DNA of 64,000 nucleotides, taken from NCBI GenBank assembly GCA_024207135.1, contig CP042428.1, positions 372,001 through 436,000 of the forward strand, read 5' to 3'. Of this stretch, positions 52,711 through 63,518 are shown one piece after another. The stretch comes from Arthrobacter sp. C2 (GTDB lineage: Bacteria; Actinomycetota; Actinomycetes; Actinomycetales; Micrococcaceae). Under the pieces are notes generated by a model. The model saw only the letters and a list, made by a program, of their open reading frames with translations. It ran no database searches and was not told the DNA's origin. Position 1 is the stretch's first letter. Each line of letters starts with the position of its first letter. The position numbers were made by a program, and so were the translations under genes.

Positions 52711-53382
52711 ATGAGCCTGTACACCATGACCCGCTCCTCGATCCGCGGGCTGCTTTCCGGGCTGTGCCGCCCCACCGTCACCGGACTGGAAAACGTGCCC
52801 CGCACCGGCCCGGTCATCATCGCTTCCAACCACCTCTCCTTCCTGGACTCCATCATCATCCAGGCGCTGACCCCGCGGGATGTCGCGTTCTTCGCCAAGG
52901 CCGAGTACTTCACCACCCCGGGCCTCAGGGGCAAGGCCATGAAGACCTTCTTCGAATCCGTGGGCTCGATCCCGGTCCAGCGCGGGGAACAGGCTGCCTC
53001 CGTCGCGGCCCTGGAATCCCTGGTCGACATCCTGGAGACCGGCGGCGGCATCGGCATCTACCCCGAGGGCACCCGATCGCGCGACGGCAAGCTCTACCGC
53101 GGGCGCACCGGCGTGGGCTGGCTCGCGCTGTCCACCGGCGCCCCGGTGGTCCCGGTCGGGCTGGTCGGCACCGAGAACCTGCAGCCGGCCGGGAAGAACA
53201 CCATCAAGCCGCACCACTTCACCCTCGCCTTCGGCAAGCCGCTGCAATTCGAGCACCTGGGCCGCAAGCACCCGCTGCCGCAGCGCCGCGCCGCCACCGA
53301 CGCGATCGTCGATGCCATCGCGGAGCTCACCGGCCAGGAGCGCGTGGACGCCTACAACCAGACCCCCATCAGCGACCAGTAA
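52711..53382 (+). CDS. 1-acyl-sn-glycerol-3-phosphate acyltransferase-like
   Basis: A 223-residue PlsC-family acyltransferase. NHLSFLDSIIIQ is the HX4D active-site motif, GIGIYPEGTRSRDG the PEGT block, and VPVGLVGTENL the third. It transfers an acyl chain to lysophosphatidate in phospholipid synthesis, on the inner membrane face. The ATG directly follows the HAD stop with no gap. uvrC starts 14 bases after its stop. Confidence 0.88.
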   Translation: MSLYTMTRSSIRGLLSGLCRPTVTGLENVPRTGPVIIASNHLSFLDSIIIQALTPRDVAFFAKAEYFTTPGLRGKAMKTFFESVGSIPVQRGEQAASVAALESLVDILETGGGIGIYPEGTRSRDGKLYRGRTGVGWLALSTGAPVVPVGLVGTENLQPAGKNTIKPHHFTLAFGKPLQFEHLGRKHPLPQRRAATDAIVDAIAELTGQERVDAYNQTPISDQ

Positions 53383-53396
53383 CCGGAGCAGCAGAA

Positions 53397-55358
53397 GTGG
53401 CAGACCCCCAGAGCTACCGCCCCGCCACCGGGGACATTCCGACGCGTCCCGGGGTCTACCGATTCCGCGACGAGGTCGGCCGGGTCATCTACGTCGGCAA
53501 GGCCAAGGTGCTGCGCCAACGGCTGAACTCCTACTTCGCCAACCCCTCGGGGCTGACCCCCAAGACGCACGCCATGGTGCACACCGCCGTCTCGGTCGAG
53601 TGGACGGTCGTGGGCTCGGAGCTCGAGGCGCTGCAGCTGGAATACACCTGGATCAAGGAATACAACCCGCGCTTCAACATCGTCTTCCGCGACGACAAGA
53701 CCTACCCGTACCTGGCCGTGACCATGGGGGAGAAGTACCCGCGCGCGCTGGTGATGCGCGGGGACAAGCGCAAGGACACCAAGTACTTCGGCCCGTTCTA
53801 CCCGGCCAAGGCCATCCGCGAAACCCTCGACACGCTGCTGCGCGTCTTCCCGGTGCGCAGCTGCTCCGCCGGGGTGTTCAACCGGGCCCAGTCCTCCGGG
53901 CGGCCCTGCCTGCTGGGCTACATCGACAAGTGCGCCGCCCCCTGCGTGGGCCGCATCAGCCCCGAGGACCACAAGCAGCTCGCCGCGGACCTCTGCCAGT
54001 TCATGGGCGGGGAGGGCACCCGCTTCATCAAGGAGCTCGAGGCCAAGATGGCCGGCGCCGTCGCCACGCTCGAATACGAGCAGGCCGCCAGGTACCGCGA
54101 CGACATCGCCGCACTGCGCCGGGTCTTCGAACGCAACGCCGTGGTGCTGGCCGAAAACACCGAGGCCGACATCTTCGCGGTGCACGAGGACGAGCTCGAG
54201 GCCGCCGTGCAGGTCTTCCACGTGCGCAACGGGCGCATCCGCGGCCAGCGCGGCTGGGTCGTGGAAAAGGTCGAGGACTCCACCCCGGAACAATTCATCG
54301 AGCACATGCTCACCCAGGTCTACGGCGAATCCGCCGGGGACGACAGGATCCCGCGCGAGGTGCTGGTCCCGGTGCTGCCGGAGAACGCCGACGACGTCGC
54401 CGCCTGGCTGCAGACGCGCCGCGGCTCGGCCGTCTCGCTGCGCGTGGCGATGCGCGGGGACAAGGCGACGCTGGCCGAAACCGTGCGGGAAAACGCGGAG
54501 CAGTCGCTGCGCCTGCACAAATCCCGCCGCGCCGGTGACCTGACCACCCGCTCGGCCTCGCTGCAGGAACTCCAGGACGCCCTGGGGCTGCCGGCCCCGC
54601 TGCTGCGCATCGAATGCTACGACGCCTCGCACACCCAGGGCACCAACGTGGTCGCCTCCATGGTCGTCTTCGAGGACGGGCTGCCCAAGAAGGCCGACTA
54701 CCGCAAGTTCTCGATCACCGGGGAGGCCGCGCGCGACGACACCGCCTCGATGTACGACGTGATCTCCCGCCGCTTCAAGAACTACCTGGCGGACATGGAG
54801 GACACCGTGCCGATGATCAGCGGGGAAATCGACATCGCCGACGCCTCCGAGCGCATGCCCGCCCGCCGCTTCGCCTACCCGCCCTCGCTGGTCATCGTCG
54901 ACGGCGGACCCCCGCAGGTCGCCGCCGCCTCCCGGGCCCTGGCCGATTTGGGCATCGACGACGTGTACGTGGTCGGGTTGGCCAAGCGGCTGGAAGAGCT
55001 GTGGCTGCCGGACGACGAGTTCCCGGTGATCCTGCCGCGGGCCTCCCACGCCCTCTACCTGGTCCAGCGGGTCCGGGACGAGGCGCACCGCTTCGCCATC
55101 ACCTTCCACCGCAAGAAGCGCTCGGCCTCGATGACCACCTCGCTGCTGGACACCATCCCCGGGCTGGGCCCGGCCAAGCGCGAGGCGCTGCGCAAGCACT
55201 TCGGCTCGATGAAGAAGATGCGCGCCGCCACGGTGGAGCAGCTGCTAGAGGTCCCGGGCATCGGCCCGGCACTGGCCGCCACGGTGTTCGACGCGCTGGC
55301 CGCATCCGGCGCGGATGCGCCGGCAGTGAACATGACCACAGGTGAAGTGCTGGACTGA
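53397..55358 (+). CDS. uvrC: Excinuclease ABC subunit C
   Basis: A 653-residue UvrC. The GIY-YIG nuclease is at the N-terminus (RPGVYRFRDEVGRVIYVGKAKVLRQRL), the UVR motif is in VATLEYEQAARYRDDIAALRRV, and the RNase H-like half has IECYDASHTQGTNVVAS and IVDGGPPQV. HhH motifs end the protein (SLLDTIPGLGPAKREALRKHFGS, EVPGIGPALA). It makes both cuts around a lesion. GTG 53397 begins VADPQSYRPATGDIPTRPG; GGAG lies about 10 bases upstream. Confidence 0.96.
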   Translation: MADPQSYRPATGDIPTRPGVYRFRDEVGRVIYVGKAKVLRQRLNSYFANPSGLTPKTHAMVHTAVSVEWTVVGSELEALQLEYTWIKEYNPRFNIVFRDDKTYPYLAVTMGEKYPRALVMRGDKRKDTKYFGPFYPAKAIRETLDTLLRVFPVRSCSAGVFNRAQSSGRPCLLGYIDKCAAPCVGRISPEDHKQLAADLCQFMGGEGTRFIKELEAKMAGAVATLEYEQAARYRDDIAALRRVFERNAVVLAENTEADIFAVHEDELEAAVQVFHVRNGRIRGQRGWVVEKVEDSTPEQFIEHMLTQVYGESAGDDRIPREVLVPVLPENADDVAAWLQTRRGSAVSLRVAMRGDKATLAETVRENAEQSLRLHKSRRAGDLTTRSASLQELQDALGLPAPLLRIECYDASHTQGTNVVASMVVFEDGLPKKADYRKFSITGEAARDDTASMYDVISRRFKNYLADMEDTVPMISGEIDIADASERMPARRFAYPPSLVIVDGGPPQVAAASRALADLGIDDVYVVGLAKRLEELWLPDDEFPVILPRASHALYLVQRVRDEAHRFAITFHRKKRSASMTTSLLDTIPGLGPAKREALRKHFGSMKKMRAATVEQLLEVPGIGPALAATVFDALAASGADAPAVNMTTGEVLD

Positions 55359-55393
55359 CCGAATCGGGACCCGCGGGCGACTAGGCTAGGAAC

Positions 55394-56287
55394 ATGACCA
55401 CCGAGCTTGCCCCAGTGAAACCACCCGAGTCCGAACTTCTAGTGATTACCGGCATGTCGGGCGCCGGGCGCACCACCGCTGCCCACGCGCTGGAAGACCA
55501 CGGCTGGTATGTGGTGGAGAACCTGCCCCCGACGCTGCTGGGCATGCTCACCGAGATCGTGGCGCACGCCGGAGGATCCATCCCGAAGCTCGCCGTGGTC
55601 ATGGACGTGCGCTCCAAGTCGCTGTTCCCGCAGTTGCGCGAGAACCTCAACGCACTGACCAGCGCCGGCGTCGCCTACCGCGTGCTCTTCCTGGACGCCG
55701 CCGACGACCTGCTGGTCCGCCGCTTCGAACAGGGCCGGCGCCCGCATCCGCTGCAGGAGGACGACCGCATCGTCGACGGCATCAACCTCGAGCGCGAGGT
55801 GCTCCGGGAGCTGAAGGAAGCAGCGGAGATCGTCGTGGACACCACCGAGATGTCGGTGCACGACTTGGCCCGCTCGATCACCGAGCTGTTCTCCGAGTCC
55901 GGCCCGATCGTGCTGCGGCTGAACGTTATGAGCTTCGGCTTCAAGTACGGGGTCCCCACCGACGCCAACTACGTCGCCGACGTCCGCTTCATCCCCAACC
56001 CGCACTGGGTCCCCGAGTTACGCCCGCACACCGGCAAGGACAAGGCGGTCTCCGACTACGTGCTGTCGGCCACGGGCGCCGCCGAATTCATCGAACGCTA
56101 CATCGGTGCCCTGGAGCCGGTCTTCGAGGGCTACCGCCGCGAAAACAAGCACTACGCCACCCTGGCGGTGGGCTGCACCGGCGGCAAGCACCGCTCGGTG
56201 GCCACGGCCGAGGAAATCGGGCGCCGGCTGGCCCAGCTGCCCAATGTGCGCGTCAACGTCACGCACCGGGACCTGGGACGCGAGTAG
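55394..56287 (+). CDS. rapZ: RNase adapter protein RapZ
   Basis: A 297-residue RapZ/YvcJ P-loop protein. [18 protein letters not shown] is the Walker A region in which the Lys of GKT/S is Arg26, a feature common in actinobacterial homologues. [33 protein letters not shown] and [22 protein letters not shown] are conserved blocks. In enterobacteria it targets sRNA for RNase E; in actinobacteria its role is less clear. TAGGCT at 55382-55387 is six bases before ATG 55394. The yvcK gene follows after six bases. Confidence 0.93.
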   Translation: MTTELAPVKPPESELLVITGMSGAGRTTAAHALEDHGWYVVENLPPTLLGMLTEIVAHAGGSIPKLAVVMDVRSKSLFPQLRENLNALTSAGVAYRVLFLDAADDLLVRRFEQGRRPHPLQEDDRIVDGINLEREVLRELKEAAEIVVDTTEMSVHDLARSITELFSESGPIVLRLNVMSFGFKYGVPTDANYVADVRFIPNPHWVPELRPHTGKDKAVSDYVLSATGAAEFIERYIGALEPVFEGYRRENKHYATLAVGCTGGKHRSVATAEEIGRRLAQLPNVRVNVTHRDLGRE

Positions 56288-56293
56288 CCCGCC

Positions 56294-57334
56294 ATGGCGT
56301 TTTTCACCGGCCCCATCCCCATCCAGCCACCGTCCCGCTCCTCCGGGGAGAACAAGGTCGTGCGCGTGGTCGCCCTCGGCGGCGGCCACGGGCTCTCGGC
56401 CTCGCTGTCCGCGCTGCGCCGGCTGACCACCGACCTGACCGCGATCGTCACGGTGGCCGACGACGGGGGCTCCTCCGGGCGCCTGCGCGAGGAGCTCGAC
56501 GTGCTGCCCCCCGGGGACCTGCGCATGGCGCTGGCCGCCCTGTGCGACGACACCGACTGGGGCCGGACCTGGCGCGATGTCATGCAGCACCGCTTCACCT
56601 CGAAGCCCGGATCGAGCGCCGCGCTGGACCAGCACGCCGTGGGCAACCTGCTGATCGTCGCCCTGTGGGAACTGCTCAAGGACCCCGTGGCGGGGCTGCG
56701 CTGGGCCGGGGCCCTGCTTGGGGCCCGCGGCCAGGTGCTGCCCATGAGCACCACCCCGCTGACCATCACCGGGGACGTGCTGCAGGAAGACGCCGGCAGC
56801 GGGCTGGTCCAGCGCCGGCTCTCCGGCCAGGCGAAGCTCGCCGAGGCCGGCGAGAGCGCCCTGGTCTCCAACGTGCGCCTGGAACCGGCCGACGCCGCGG
56901 CCTGCACCGAGGCGCTGGACGCCATCGAGCTGGCCGACTGGGTCGTGCTCGGCCCGGGCTCCTGGTACACCTCGGTGCTGCCGCATCTGCTGCTGCCGGA
57001 AATGCGCGAAGGCCTGCAGCAGACCGCGGCGCGCCGGCTGCTGACCATGAACCTTTCCACCGACACCGCCGAGACCGGCGGGATGGACGCCGCCGCGCAC
57101 CTGGAAGTCATCGCCAAGTACGCCCCCGACCTGCGCCTGGACGCCGTATTGGCCGACCCGGCGACGATTTCGGACCACGAGGCGTTCACCCACGCAGCCG
57201 CCCGGCTAGGCGCCCGCACCTTTTTCGGTAAAGTAGGGGTTGGTGCCGGACGCGCAGTCCACGACCCCTTGAGACTTGCCGCCGCATACCACGACGTGTT
57301 CACCACGTTCAGCACAGACGAGCCCAGCAGTTAG
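56294..57334 (+). CDS. yvcK: Gluconeogenesis factor YvcK/CuvA family
   Basis: A 346-residue protein of the CofD-like YvcK family: [50 protein letters not shown] and [16 protein letters not shown] are the UDP-sugar-binding motifs. In Bacillus and mycobacteria YvcK/CuvA is needed on gluconeogenic carbon and for cell-wall shape. It lies between rapZ and whiA as in most Gram-positive genomes, and ends 10 bases before whiA. Confidence 0.93.
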   Translation: MAFFTGPIPIQPPSRSSGENKVVRVVALGGGHGLSASLSALRRLTTDLTAIVTVADDGGSSGRLREELDVLPPGDLRMALAALCDDTDWGRTWRDVMQHRFTSKPGSSAALDQHAVGNLLIVALWELLKDPVAGLRWAGALLGARGQVLPMSTTPLTITGDVLQEDAGSGLVQRRLSGQAKLAEAGESALVSNVRLEPADAAACTEALDAIELADWVVLGPGSWYTSVLPHLLLPEMREGLQQTAARRLLTMNLSTDTAETGGMDAAAHLEVIAKYAPDLRLDAVLADPATISDHEAFTHAAARLGARTFFGKVGVGAGRAVHDPLRLAAAYHDVFTTFSTDEPSS

Positions 57335-57344
57335 GAAACAATCC

Positions 57345-58325
57345 ATGGCACTGACGGCTTCCGTCAAGGACGAGCTGTCCCGGCTTGAGATTCGGAGATC
57401 CTCCGAGCGCAAGGCAGAAGTATCCACCATGCTGCGATTCTGCGGCGGCCTGCACATCATCTCCGGACGCATCGTCATCGAGGCCGAGGTCGACCTCGCC
57501 TCCACCGCCCGGCGGCTTCGTGCCGCCATCGCCGAGGTCTACGGCCACACCTCCGAAATCATCGTGGTTTCCGGGGGAGGGCTGCGCCGCGGCAACCGCT
57601 ACGTGGTCCGCGTGGTCCGCGACGGCGAGGCGCTGGCCCGCCAGACCGGCCTGCTCGACGGGCGCGGCCGTCCGGTGCGCGGGCTGCCCTCGGTCATCGT
57701 CAACGGCTCCACCGCCGACGCCGAGGCCGTGTGGCGCGGCGCCTTCCTCTCGCACGGTTCGCTGACCGAGCCCGGGCGTTCCTCGGCACTGGAAATCACC
57801 TGCCCCGGCCCCGAGTCCGCACTGGCACTGGTCGGCGCCGCCAGGCGCCTGGGACTGGTCGCCAAGGCCCGCGAGGTCCGCGGCGTGGACCGCGTGGTCA
57901 TCCGCGACGGCGAGGCCATCGCCCAGCTGCTCACCCGCATGGGCGCCCACGACGCCTTGATGGTCTGGGAAGAGCGACGCATGCGCAAGGAAGTGCGTGC
58001 CACCGCCAACCGGCTGGCCAACTTCGACGACGCGAACCTGCGCCGTTCGGCACAGGCGGCCGTCGCGGCAGGCGCCAGGGTGGAACGCGCCCTGGAGATC
58101 CTGGGCGACGAGGTCCCCGAGCACCTCAAGTACGCCGGCGCGCTGCGCGTGGCGCACAAGCAGGCGTCGCTGGACGAGCTCGGACGCATGGCCGAACCGC
58201 CCATGACCAAGGACGCGATCGCCGGGCGGATCCGCCGCCTGCTGGCCATGGCCGACAAAAGGGCCTCCGAACTGGGAATACCCGGCACCGAGGCCAGCGT
58301 TCCACTGGATATGCTCGAACACTGA
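57345..58325 (+). CDS. whiA: DNA-binding protein WhiA
   Basis: A 326-residue WhiA with the LAGLIDADG-derived N-terminal domain ([33 protein letters not shown]) and a C-terminal helix-turn-helix ([33 protein letters not shown]). In streptomycetes it is needed for sporulation septation; in non-sporulating actinobacteria it regulates division genes. AGGAAA at 57333-57338 is before ATG 57345. Confidence 0.95.
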   Translation: MALTASVKDELSRLEIRRSSERKAEVSTMLRFCGGLHIISGRIVIEAEVDLASTARRLRAAIAEVYGHTSEIIVVSGGGLRRGNRYVVRVVRDGEALARQTGLLDGRGRPVRGLPSVIVNGSTADAEAVWRGAFLSHGSLTEPGRSSALEITCPGPESALALVGAARRLGLVAKAREVRGVDRVVIRDGEAIAQLLTRMGAHDALMVWEERRMRKEVRATANRLANFDDANLRRSAQAAVAAGARVERALEILGDEVPEHLKYAGALRVAHKQASLDELGRMAEPPMTKDAIAGRIRRLLAMADKRASELGIPGTEASVPLDMLEH

Positions 58326-58417
58326 GCCCAAGGATTTTCCGCGGTTGCGCGGAGATGCAGTAACGAAGAAGAACGCATCCACTTCTCGATGGGTGCCGAT
58401 GAGAATGAGGAGTCATT

Positions 58418-59047
58418 TTGGCTATTTATACCTTGCCCGAGCTGCAGTACGACTACGCGGCCCTGGAGCCGAACATCTCGGCGCGGATCATGGAGCTGCA
58501 CCACTCGAAGCACCACGCGGCCTATGTGGCCGGGGCGAACACGGCCCTGGAGCAGTTGGCCGAGGCGCGGGAGAAGGGCGAGTTCGGGAATGTCCCGAAG
58601 TTGTCCAAGGACCTGGCGTTCCACCTGGGCGGGCACACCAACCACTCGATCTTCTGGAACAACCTGTCCCCGGAGGGCGGGGACAAGCCCGAGGGGGAGC
58701 TGGCCGCGGCGATCGACGACGCCTTTGGCTCGTTTGACGCGTTCCGTGCGCATTTCACGGCGGCGGCGATGAGCCTGCAGGGCTCGGGTTGGGCGTTGCT
58801 GGGCTTTGAGGGCCTCGGTGGCCAGTTGGTCATCGAGCAGCTGTACGACCAGCAGGGCAACGTGCCGGTGGCGACGACCCCGTTGTTGATGCTGGACATG
58901 TGGGAGCACGCGTTCTACCTGGATTACGTGAATGTGAAGGCCGACTACGTGAAGGCGTTCTGGAACATCGTGAACTGGGCCGATGTCTCGGCGCGTTTCG
59001 AGGCGGCCCGCAAGGGTGCCGCGGCGCTGATCGTCCCGGGCAAGTAA
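58418..59047 (+). CDS. sodA: Superoxide dismutase, Mn/Fe type
   Basis: A 209-residue SOD. The metal ligands are His in [10 protein letters not shown], His in [12 protein letters not shown], and Asp/His in [18 protein letters not shown] at the second ligand, with Gly where FeSOD has Gln, points to a Mn or cambialistic enzyme. GAGGAG at 58406-58411 precedes a TTG start at 58418, an unusual start. Its codon use (many GCG, CCG, TTG, GGG) differs from gap and whiA next to it. Confidence 0.92.
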   Translation: MAIYTLPELQYDYAALEPNISARIMELHHSKHHAAYVAGANTALEQLAEAREKGEFGNVPKLSKDLAFHLGGHTNHSIFWNNLSPEGGDKPEGELAAAIDDAFGSFDAFRAHFTAAAMSLQGSGWALLGFEGLGGQLVIEQLYDQQGNVPVATTPLLMLDMWEHAFYLDYVNVKADYVKAFWNIVNWADVSARFEAARKGAAALIVPGK

Positions 59048-59098
59048 CAAAACCCCGGTGGAGGCGTAAGCCTCCTCACATCGAACGCCCATGTGGCG

Positions 59099-59104
59099 TA
59101 AGAT
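59099..59104 (+). promoter_or_regulatory. gap -10 box
   Basis: TAAGAT at 59099-59104 is the best -10 before gap; TCACAT at 59076-59081 is a weak -35 at 17 bases. The transcript would start near 59111 and have a leader of about 175 bases. Confidence 0.5.
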
Positions 59105-59106
59105 AG

Positions 59107-60300
<1,194 letters not shown>

Positions 60301-60327
60301 TCCCCGAGACTCGGATAACCTAGTCAC

Positions 60328-61560
60328 ATGACTTCCCACACTCTCGACGAACTGATCGCCGATGGTGTCCTTGGGCGGCGCGTTCTGGTCCGCAGCGACC
60401 TGAACGTGCCGCTCGATGGCTTCACCGTCACCGACGACGGGCGCGTGCGCGCCTCCATTCCCGTGGTGCAGAAACTGGCCGAGGCCGGCGCCCGCGTCAT
60501 TGTCATGGCACACCTGGGCCGCCCCAAGGGCGAGCCCGACCCCACATACTCCATCGCCCCGGCGTCCACGCGCCTGGCCGAGCTCTCCGGGCTTGACGTG
60601 CGCACCGCAACCGACGTCACGGGCCCTTCCGCGCAGAAGCTTGCCGGCGAACTGGTCGACGGTGCCGTGCTTGTGCTGGAAAACGTGCGCTTCGATGCGC
60701 GCGAGACCTCCAAGGACCAGGGCGAGCGCGCGCAGTTCGCCGCCGAACTGGCCGCACTGGCCGGCGAGGGCGGTGCCTACGTGAACGACGCCTTCGGCGC
60801 GGTGCACCGCAAGCACGCCTCGGTCTACGACATCGCCGCGCTGCTTCCGGCCTACCAGGGCGACCTGGTGGCCACCGAGGTGCGGGTCCTGAAGACCCTC
60901 ACCGAGGCCCCCAAGCGCCCCTACGTGGTAGTTCTGGGCGGATCCAAGGTCTCGGACAAGCTTGCGGTGATCGAGAACCTGCTCGGGAAGGCCGACCACC
61001 TGCTGATCGGCGGCGGCATGGCCTTCACCTTCCTCAAGGCCCTGGGCCACGAGGTCGGCGGCTCGCTGCTTGAGGAAGACCAGCTGGAAACCTGCCGCGG
61101 CTACCTCTCGCGCGCCAAGGAACTGGGCTGCGACATCGTGCTTCCCACCGACGTGGTCGTTGCCTCGAAGTTCGGGGCCGACGCCGAGCATGAGGTGCGC
61201 CCGGCCGAGGACATCACCGGCGGGCGCTTCGGCGACACCGGCCTGGGCCTGGACATCGGCCCGGTCTCCGGGGAAAACTTCGCCAGCTACATCACCAGCG
61301 CCAACACGGTCTTCTGGAACGGGCCCATGGGCGTCTTCGAGATCCCGGCATTCGCGAACGGCACCCGTGCGGTGGCCGGCGCGCTGGCCGAATCCGAGGC
61401 GTTCAGCGTCGTCGGCGGCGGGGATTCCGCAGCCGCGGTGCGCACGCTGGGTTTCCACGACGACGATTTCGGACATATTTCCACCGGCGGCGGTGCCTCC
61501 CTCGAGTACCTCGAGGGCAAGGAACTGCCAGGCCTGACTGCCTTGGAGGCGCGTAAGTGA
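60328..61560 (+). CDS. pgk: Phosphoglycerate kinase
   Basis: A 410-residue [18 protein letters not shown] is the N-terminal signature, GPMGVFE and [16 protein letters not shown] the nucleotide-binding C-terminal blocks. It makes ATP from 1,3-bisphosphoglycerate. TAACCT at 60316-60321 lies six bases before ATG 60328, so a second leaderless mRNA may start here within the operon. The stop overlaps tpiA. Confidence 0.96.
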   Translation: MTSHTLDELIADGVLGRRVLVRSDLNVPLDGFTVTDDGRVRASIPVVQKLAEAGARVIVMAHLGRPKGEPDPTYSIAPASTRLAELSGLDVRTATDVTGPSAQKLAGELVDGAVLVLENVRFDARETSKDQGERAQFAAELAALAGEGGAYVNDAFGAVHRKHASVYDIAALLPAYQGDLVATEVRVLKTLTEAPKRPYVVVLGGSKVSDKLAVIENLLGKADHLLIGGGMAFTFLKALGHEVGGSLLEEDQLETCRGYLSRAKELGCDIVLPTDVVVASKFGADAEHEVRPAEDITGGRFGDTGLGLDIGPVSGENFASYITSANTVFWNGPMGVFEIPAFANGTRAVAGALAESEAFSVVGGGDSAAAVRTLGFHDDDFGHISTGGGASLEYLEGKELPGLTALEARK

Positions 61561-62372
61561 CCACTTCGACCAACGGTAAATTCGACCGGAAGCCGCTGAT
61601 TGCCGGCAACTGGAAGATGAACATGGACCACGTCCAGGGCATCACGCTGCTGCAGAAGCTGGCCTGGACGCTGGCCGACGCCGAGCACGACTTCGAGCGG
61701 GTCGAGGTGGCGGTCTTCCCGCCGTTCACCGACCTGCGCGGCGTGCAGACGCTGACCATGGGCGACAACCTCCCGGTGCGCTACGGCGCCCAGGACCTCT
61801 CCGCCCACGACTCCGGCGCCTACACCGGGGAAATCTCCGGACAGTTCCTCTCACGCCTGGGTTGCGGCTACGTGCTGGTGGGACACAGCGAACGCCGTGC
61901 CCTGCACCACGAGTCCAACGAGCTGCTGGCCGCCAAGGTCGCCGCCGCGTACCGCCATGCGGTCACCCCGGTGCTGTGCGTGGGCGAGGGCCTGGAGATC
62001 CGCCAGGCCGGAACGCACGTCGAGTACACGCTCGAGCAGCTGCGCGGCTCGCTGGCCGGGATCACCGCCGAGCAGGCGGCAACCCTCGTGGTTGCCTACG
62101 AGCCGGTCTGGGCCATCGGCACCGGCGAGGTCGCGGGACCGGAGGACGCGCAGGAACTGTGCGCCGCCATCCGCGCCGAGCTTGCGGTGCTCTTCGGCGC
62201 CGACGTCGAGGCCTCGGTCCGGGTGCTGTACGGCGGCTCCGTCAAGGCGTCGAATGCCGCGGCAATCCTCGCCCAGCGCGACGTCGACGGCGTGTTGGTC
62301 GGCGGGGCCTCGTTGGACGCCGCGGAATTTGCTAACATTGTTAGGTTCGAGCACCACCTGGTGACCGACTAA
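61557..62372 (+). CDS. tpiA: Triosephosphate isomerase
   Basis: A 271-residue TIM barrel enzyme. AGNWKMNMD holds the catalytic Lys, GHSERRALH the His, and [15 protein letters not shown] the Glu of loop 6, with [13 protein letters not shown] for phosphate binding. GTG 61557 overlaps the pgk TGA (GTGA), so expression is coupled. The N-terminus is somewhat longer than in E. coli. Confidence 0.96.
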   Translation: MTTSTNGKFDRKPLIAGNWKMNMDHVQGITLLQKLAWTLADAEHDFERVEVAVFPPFTDLRGVQTLTMGDNLPVRYGAQDLSAHDSGAYTGEISGQFLSRLGCGYVLVGHSERRALHHESNELLAAKVAAAYRHAVTPVLCVGEGLEIRQAGTHVEYTLEQLRGSLAGITAEQAATLVVAYEPVWAIGTGEVAGPEDAQELCAAIRAELAVLFGADVEASVRVLYGGSVKASNAAAILAQRDVDGVLVGGASLDAAEFANIVRFEHHLVTD

Positions 62373-62400
62373 TCGCCATCGAGCGGATTGAAGGGCAATA

Positions 62401-62652
62401 GTGGACGTCATCAAGTTGGTACTGCAGATTTTGCTGGGCATCACGAGCCTGCTGCTCACCCTGCTCATCCTGCTGCACAAGGGCCGCGGCGGCGGCATGT
62501 CCGACATGTTCGGCGGTGGCATGACCACCTCGCTGGGATCCTCCGGCGTCGCCGAGCGCAACCTCAACCGCGTGACCATCGTCCTGGGAGTGACCTGGGC
62601 AGCCGTCATCATCGGCCTGGGCCTGGTCATGCGCTTCAGCGTCGAGTCCTAG
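62401..62652 (+). CDS. secG: Preprotein translocase subunit SecG
   Basis: An 83-residue two-helix protein. The motif LLHKGRGGGMSDMFGGGM between helices is the SecG signature. It assists SecYE in protein export. GAAGGG precedes GTG 62401. Its place after tpiA is common in actinobacteria. Confidence 0.93.
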   Translation: MDVIKLVLQILLGITSLLLTLLILLHKGRGGGMSDMFGGGMTTSLGSSGVAERNLNRVTIVLGVTWAAVIIGLGLVMRFSVES

Positions 62653-62681
62653 GCTTCGGCCGCACCGCACCAAGCAGGCAA

Positions 62682-62728
62682 AAAGCGCGGCCCGCCTCTC
62701 CTTCAACGGATGAGGCGGGCCGCGCTTT
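62682..62728. terminator. Bidirectional terminator between secG and pgl
   Basis: AAAGCGCGGCCCGCCTC (62682-62698) pairs perfectly with GAGGCGGGCCGCGCTTT (62712-62728), 17 bp around a 13-base loop. A-rich on the left and T-rich on the right, so it can end transcription both ways. Confidence 0.9.
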
Positions 62729-62747
62729 GGCGTGCGTGGAGAACCGG

Positions 62748-63518
62748 TCAGACCAGGGCCGCGGCGGCGGCGTCCATGAGCCACCAGGTCCCCTGGGTGC
62801 CCGACACCCCGGAGGCCGGAACGCGTTCACGCGCCACCGGCTCCTGGCCCAGGGCCACGCCGGCCGCCGGGGCCTTGTCGGCCCCCGCGACCACGAGCCA
62901 CACCGCGCGGGCGGTGTTGATGGCCTGGAAGGTCAGGGACACGCGCAGCGGCGGCGGCTTGGGCGAGTCCCGCACCCCGATGACGTTTGCACCGGTTGCC
63001 GCGGCTCCCGCGTGGTCGGGGAACAGCGAGGCCACGTGCGAGTCCGGGCCCATGCCCAGCATCAGCACGTCGAAGACCGGCAGGGAACCGGCGGTTCCCT
63101 CGTCTGAGGCCTCCCGCTCCAGCAGGTGCGCGTAGGCGGCGGCCGCCTCCTCCGGGGTCCCGAACTCGTCGGCCGCGCCCATGGCGTGCACCCGGCCCCG
63201 GTCCAGGCCGTGGGCATCGAGCACGCCCAGCAGCACCTCGGCCTGCACCGCGTTGCGGTCCGGGGAGCCGGCCTCGACAAAGCGCTCGTCCCCCCAGTAG
63301 AAGTTCACCCGCGACCAGTCCACCGCGCCCAGCGCGGGGGAGTCGGCGACGGCCTGCAGCGAGGCGATGCCCAGGGTTCCGCCGGTGAGCACGAGGGATG
63401 CCTCCCCGCGCGCGGCCTGCGCGTCGAGGATCGCGGTGACCAGCCGGGCGGCGACCGCGGCGGCGGTGGCCGGCAGGTCGGGGTGGATGACGACGTGACG
63501 CTTAGCGCTCACTGGCAC
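62748..63518 (-). CDS. pgl: 6-phosphogluconolactonase
   Basis: A 256-residue lactonase of the DevB/Pgl type. LVLTGGTLGIASLQAV, VNFYWGDERFVEAGSPDRN and DVLMLGMGPDSHVASLFPDH are the conserved motifs, with the catalytic His in DSH. It hydrolyses 6-phosphogluconolactone in the oxidative pentose phosphate path. GTG 63518 (or 63512) overlaps the opcA stop, so the two are coupled. Confidence 0.93.
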   Translation of the reverse strand: MPVSAKRHVVIHPDLPATAAAVAARLVTAILDAQAARGEASLVLTGGTLGIASLQAVADSPALGAVDWSRVNFYWGDERFVEAGSPDRNAVQAEVLLGVLDAHGLDRGRVHAMGAADEFGTPEEAAAAYAHLLEREASDEGTAGSLPVFDVLMLGMGPDSHVASLFPDHAGAAATGANVIGVRDSPKPPPLRVSLTFQAINTARAVWLVVAGADKAPAAGVALGQEPVARERVPASGVSGTQGTWWLMDAAAAALV

